In this document: in pieces, positions 5,811 to 7,287 of the stretch | How positions within the stretch are numbered: the first letter of the stretch is position 1 | Layout: each line of letters begins with the position of its first letter | Origin: Deltaproteobacteria bacterium | GTDB lineage: Bacteria > Myxococcota > B64-G9 | Direction of reading: 5' to 3' | Length of the DNA stretch: 7,287 nt | NCBI GenBank assembly: GCA_003647095.1 | Contig: QMME01000200.1 | Coordinates: 1-7,287, forward strand | The notes under the pieces: model-generated | Seen by the model: only the letters and a program-made list of their open reading frames with translations | Told to the model about the DNA's origin: nothing | Database searches by the model: none | Position numbers and translations under genes: made by a program

Positions 5811-6452
5811 CTAGTGCTCCGCGAGCAGGGACTCGATGTTGCCTTCCAGGGTGTCGGGAATGAGCCCTTCCAGCTTGTAGCGGATGACCATGTTGCGGTC
5901 GAGCAGCATGTTGAGCGGAGTGCCCGCCTCGGTGGGACGGAAGAAGCGGCCCATGACCTCGGCCCCGGGATCGATGGCGATGGTGAAGGTCAGGCCGTAG
6001 CGCTCGCGGTAACTGCAGGCGTACTCCAGCAGCGTCTGGAAATCCGAGTTGCGTTGCTCGTCTTCAAAGATGACCAGAACTATCTTGAGACCCTGGTCCT
6101 TGTAGGGCTGGTAGAGTGAATCTTCCATGGTGGCCGCCTGTTGCTTGCAGAAAGTGCACCAGCCGGCGTGAACCGAAAACAGGGTGGCGGGATTGCCGAG
6201 AAAATCGCTGGCATACAGTGCCCGGTGGTTGTAGGTGCCCGCTCCGCACAGGGCCTCGTCGATACGGAAATCTTCCACGGTATCGCCATACTCGGTTCCG
6301 TAGGGAGGGGGAGGGTAGCCGCCGTCGGAACCGTCTGCCTGGTTGGCGTCCGGCTTGTCGCCACTCGATTCCCAGGCGCAGCCGCTGGCGACCAGCACCA
6401 GGGAAACGAGGTAGAATGTCGACAACCAAAATCGCCAAGCTGCTGATTTCAT
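5811..6452 (-). CDS. Thioredoxin-fold lipoprotein (CTFC)
   Basis: A 213-residue lipoprotein and first gene of the redox/barrel operon. The signal peptide ends in VASGC with the lipidated Cys at 25 (Ala at +2). A disordered linker (about 27-56: Asp/Gly then PPPPYG) precedes a redoxin domain: strand ATLFSVHAGWC, active site C99-T-F-C102, KIVLVIFEDEQ (123-133), the strand TIAIDPG (157-163) and cis-proline GTP (177-179) followed by LNMLLDRN. C69 and C146 are extra cysteines outside the active site. The arrangement is that of TlpA/redoxin proteins, but the active-site dipeptide (TF) differs from the downstream paralogue (EP), which predicts different redox potential or partner. The ATG at 6452 is chosen because AAGGAG lies 6 bases upstream and the signal peptide starts there; an in-frame ATG at 6536 adds 28 residues that lie in the promoter and hairpin region. 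Confidence 0.85.
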   Translation of the reverse strand: MKSAAWRFWLSTFYLVSLVLVASGCAWESSGDKPDANQADGSDGGYPPPPYGTEYGDTVEDFRIDEALCGAGTYNHRALYASDFLGNPATLFSVHAGWCTFCKQQAATMEDSLYQPYKDQGLKIVLVIFEDEQRNSDFQTLLEYACSYRERYGLTFTIAIDPGAEVMGRFFRPTEAGTPLNMLLDRNMVIRYKLEGLIPDTLEGNIESLLAEH

Positions 6453-6485
6453 GCATGACTCCTTCCGTAGTCTCCGGCGATGTTC

Positions 6486-6515
6486 ATTCTGTGTCAGTCG
6501 GGGGGGATGGGTCAA
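6486..6515 (-). promoter_or_regulatory. Candidate promoter of the redox/beta-barrel operon
   Basis: On the minus strand TTGACC (6515-6510, 5 of 6), an 18-base spacer and CAGAAT (6491-6486, 4 of 6) would start a transcript near 6479, about 27 bases before the ATG at 6452. The spacer contains seven consecutive C's (6506-6500), so slippage there would alter promoter spacing. Confidence 0.45.
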
Positions 6516-6530
6516 GGTAATCTTGCCTTT

Positions 6531-6569
6531 CAGCACCCCAACGTTGCTGAAAGCAACGTTGGGGTGCTG
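6531..6569. repeat. 18-bp perfect inverted repeat with ACGTTGC-N5-GCAACGT core
   Basis: Bases 6531-6548 pair perfectly with 6552-6569 around a GAA loop; the arms begin CAGCACCCCAACG. It is the strongest hairpin in the window, yet neither strand shows a T-tract after it (plus continues GACGACC, minus AAAGGC), and it lies between divergent genes. The core dyad is identical to that at 1435-1453. It may be an operator, a transcription insulator or a mobile-type short palindromic repeat. Confidence 0.7.
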
Positions 6570-6607
6570 GACGACCGGAAAACTGAGAGCGAATATGTTA
6601 CAGATTT

Positions 6608-6657
6608 GTTGAAATTATTTATAAATACTTGACAAGCTCGACGGTCCGGAATAGGTA
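6608..6657 (+). promoter_or_regulatory. Possible promoter with AT-rich upstream element
   Basis: A perfect TTGACA (6629-6634) follows a markedly AT-rich stretch (about 6608-6628, containing the palindrome TATTTATAAATA) that would suit an UP element. With a 17-base spacer the -10 is TAGGTA, a poor match (2 of 6), which is the main weakness. Transcription would begin at about 6664, at the foot of the first GC-rich hairpin. Confidence 0.35.
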
Positions 6658-6662
6658 TGGCA

Positions 6663-6727
6663 GCCGGCTCCTTCGGGAGCCGGCCCGGGATGCTCGTTCC
6701 CCCCCCGCGACATCCCGGGTTCTTTTC
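6663..6727 (+). ncRNA. Speculative two-hairpin small RNA
   Basis: Two hairpins stand back to back: GCCGGCTCC-TTCG-GGAGCCGGC (6663-6684, with an extra-stable cUUCGg tetraloop) and CCCGGGATG...CATCCCGGG (6684-6719, 18-base loop containing C8), followed by a T-rich tail. With the promoter-like site at 6629 a transcript of about 65 bases would be almost entirely structured. A separate promoter for the glycosyltransferase follows. No known family is recognised; a leader or attenuator of the glycosyltransferase gene is the alternative. Confidence 0.28.
6684..6727 (+). terminator. Probable intrinsic terminator
   Basis: A 9-bp perfect GC-rich stem, CCCGGGATG (6684-6692) with CATCCCGGG (6711-6719), is followed by TTCTTTTCT (6720-6728 region), seven T's in nine bases. 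The orientation is plus strand. It lies upstream of the glycosyltransferase and downstream of no plus-strand protein gene. Confidence 0.5.
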
Positions 6728-6741
6728 TCGTGCTTCCTGCG

Positions 6742-6770
6742 TTGACAGCCACTTGCCGGTCTGCTTCAAT
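6742..6770 (+). promoter_or_regulatory. Candidate sigma70 promoter of the glycosyltransferase gene
   Basis: TTGACA (6742-6747, perfect), a 17-base spacer and TTCAAT (6765-6770, 4 of 6) would start a transcript near 6777, giving a leader of about 37 bases before the ATG at 6814. Confidence 0.5.
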
Positions 6771-6813
6771 CACGCGACCTGGTGACTGACGGCTGGCAGT
6801 GGAGTCGAATCTC

Positions 6814-7287
6814 ATGAAGACCAACAAGATACCGCTTTGGCAGCGCAAGGACCTGCTGGCGGCGGTTTTTCTGGTACTGCTGTTTTCCGCGCTGTACCTG
6901 CCGCGGCTGGGTTCTTATGCTTTCTGGGACCCCTGGGAGCCGCACTACAGCCAGGTGGCCCTGGAGATGCACGAGCACGGCACCTGGATGTAACCGTGGT
7001 ACCGGGGCCAGAACCGCTGGTGGTCCAAGCCCATTCTGCCGCTGTGGTTGTTGCGGGGCTCGTTCGCCCTGTTCGGGGTGGAAGATCCCGCCGATCCCTG
7101 GTTGCATTTCGCCGGACGGTTGCCCATCGTGCTGGTGGCCTTGCTGGGACTGGTGTTGACCTACCTGTGGGTGTCGCGCCTCACCAACCGGCGCACGGGG
7201 ATGTACGCGGCGCTGGTGCTGGGCACCTGTCCCATGTACCTGTTGTTGGCTCACCAGGTGATGTTCGACTTGCCTTTCATCGTCTTC
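6814..7287 (+). pseudogene. ArnT/PMT-type membrane glycosyltransferase interrupted by in-frame TAA (3' truncated)
   Basis: This is the N-terminal part of a GT-C fold glycosyltransferase, polytopic enzymes that move sugars from polyprenyl-phosphate donors to lipid A, proteins or glycolipids on the outer face of the inner membrane. Residues 12-32 form the first membrane helix (LLAAVFLVLLFSALYL), followed by FWDPWEPHYSQVALEM (37-52), the first-loop acidic motif typical of the family, and HGTWM. A TAA at 6991-6993 then stops the frame after codon 59. In the same frame, with no shift, the sequence continues as PWYRGQNRWWSKPILPLWLL, the expected next family segment, and then as further hydrophobic helices to the window edge. 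The ATG at 6814 is preferred (GGAG at 6801-6804, 9-base spacing) over an in-frame GTG at 6799. A nonsense mutation or a base-call error are the simplest explanations; no other gene in the window uses TAA. Confidence 0.75.

Larger units (their letters stand above)
6453..6813. other. Divergent intergenic region with hairpins and promoter-like sites
   Basis: This 361-base stretch separates the redox operon (-) from the glycosyltransferase (+). In order it holds a minus-strand promoter candidate with a C7 tract in its spacer, an 18-bp-stem hairpin, a notably AT-rich patch with a 12-bp palindrome TATTTATAAATA (6616-6627), a perfect TTGACA at 6629, two adjacent GC-rich hairpins ending in a T-rich tail, and a plus-strand promoter candidate. 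No protein gene is supported here. Confidence 0.8.

Noticed and set aside
6531..6569. The 18-bp hairpin as an ordinary intrinsic terminator
   Set aside because: No T-tract follows on either strand and no gene ends there.
6991..6993. TAA as programmed recoding or a reassigned codon
   Set aside because: TAA is not a selenocysteine or pyrrolysine codon, no recoding structure is evident, and one case cannot support reassignment; nonsense mutation or sequence error is simpler.

Overview
The window looks like chromosomal DNA from a GC-rich member of the Myxococcota or a related former deltaproteobacterial lineage. The signs are a cysteine-rich surface protein with an Asp/Gly-rich linker and a MYXO-CTERM-like tail, lipoproteins with 'DGGDDG'-type linkers and four-Cys modules, a small FHA protein, and strong GC bias at third codon positions. 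The lineage call is inference from protein style, not from a marker gene.

Layout, left to right. (1) Bases 2-832 (+): 3' part of a Cys-rich repeat protein with a C-terminal sorting tail. (2) 829-1350 (-): an FHA-domain protein, convergent with the first gene; the two share a CTAG that holds both stop codons. (3) 1351-1674: a divergent intergenic region with two strong hairpins and a near-consensus promoter for the next genes. (4) 1675-1881 and 1889-2914 (+): a DUF4177 protein followed at once by an EpmA/GenX-type EF-P lysine ligase. (5) 2904-6452 (-): a lipoprotein gene with its own promoter, preceded in transcription order by a tight three-gene operon: a thioredoxin-fold lipoprotein (CTFC), a TlpA-like protein (CEPC) and a 562-residue outer-membrane beta-barrel that resembles DUF6029. 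(6) 6453-6813: a second divergent region with an 18-bp-stem hairpin, an AT-rich palindrome, two GC-rich hairpins with a U-rich tail and at least two promoter-like sites. (7) 6814-7287 (+): the start of a GT-C (ArnT/PMT-type) membrane glycosyltransferase with an in-frame TAA after codon 59; the same frame continues as clear homologous sequence to the window edge.

The most coherent candidate for a poorly described system is the minus-strand redox/beta-barrel operon. Two secreted thiol-disulfide proteins with different CXXC motifs are spaced 9 and 3 bases from each other and from an outer-membrane barrel that itself carries a CX4C pair next to its last strands. A second, separately promoted lipoprotein with a four-Cys module follows. 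A plausible reading is envelope disulfide handling linked to one outer-membrane protein, but substrate and direction cannot be read from sequence. The other strong observations are the in-frame stop in the glycosyltransferase, and hairpins in both divergent regions, where no gene should end, which suggests unannotated small RNAs or regulatory dyads.
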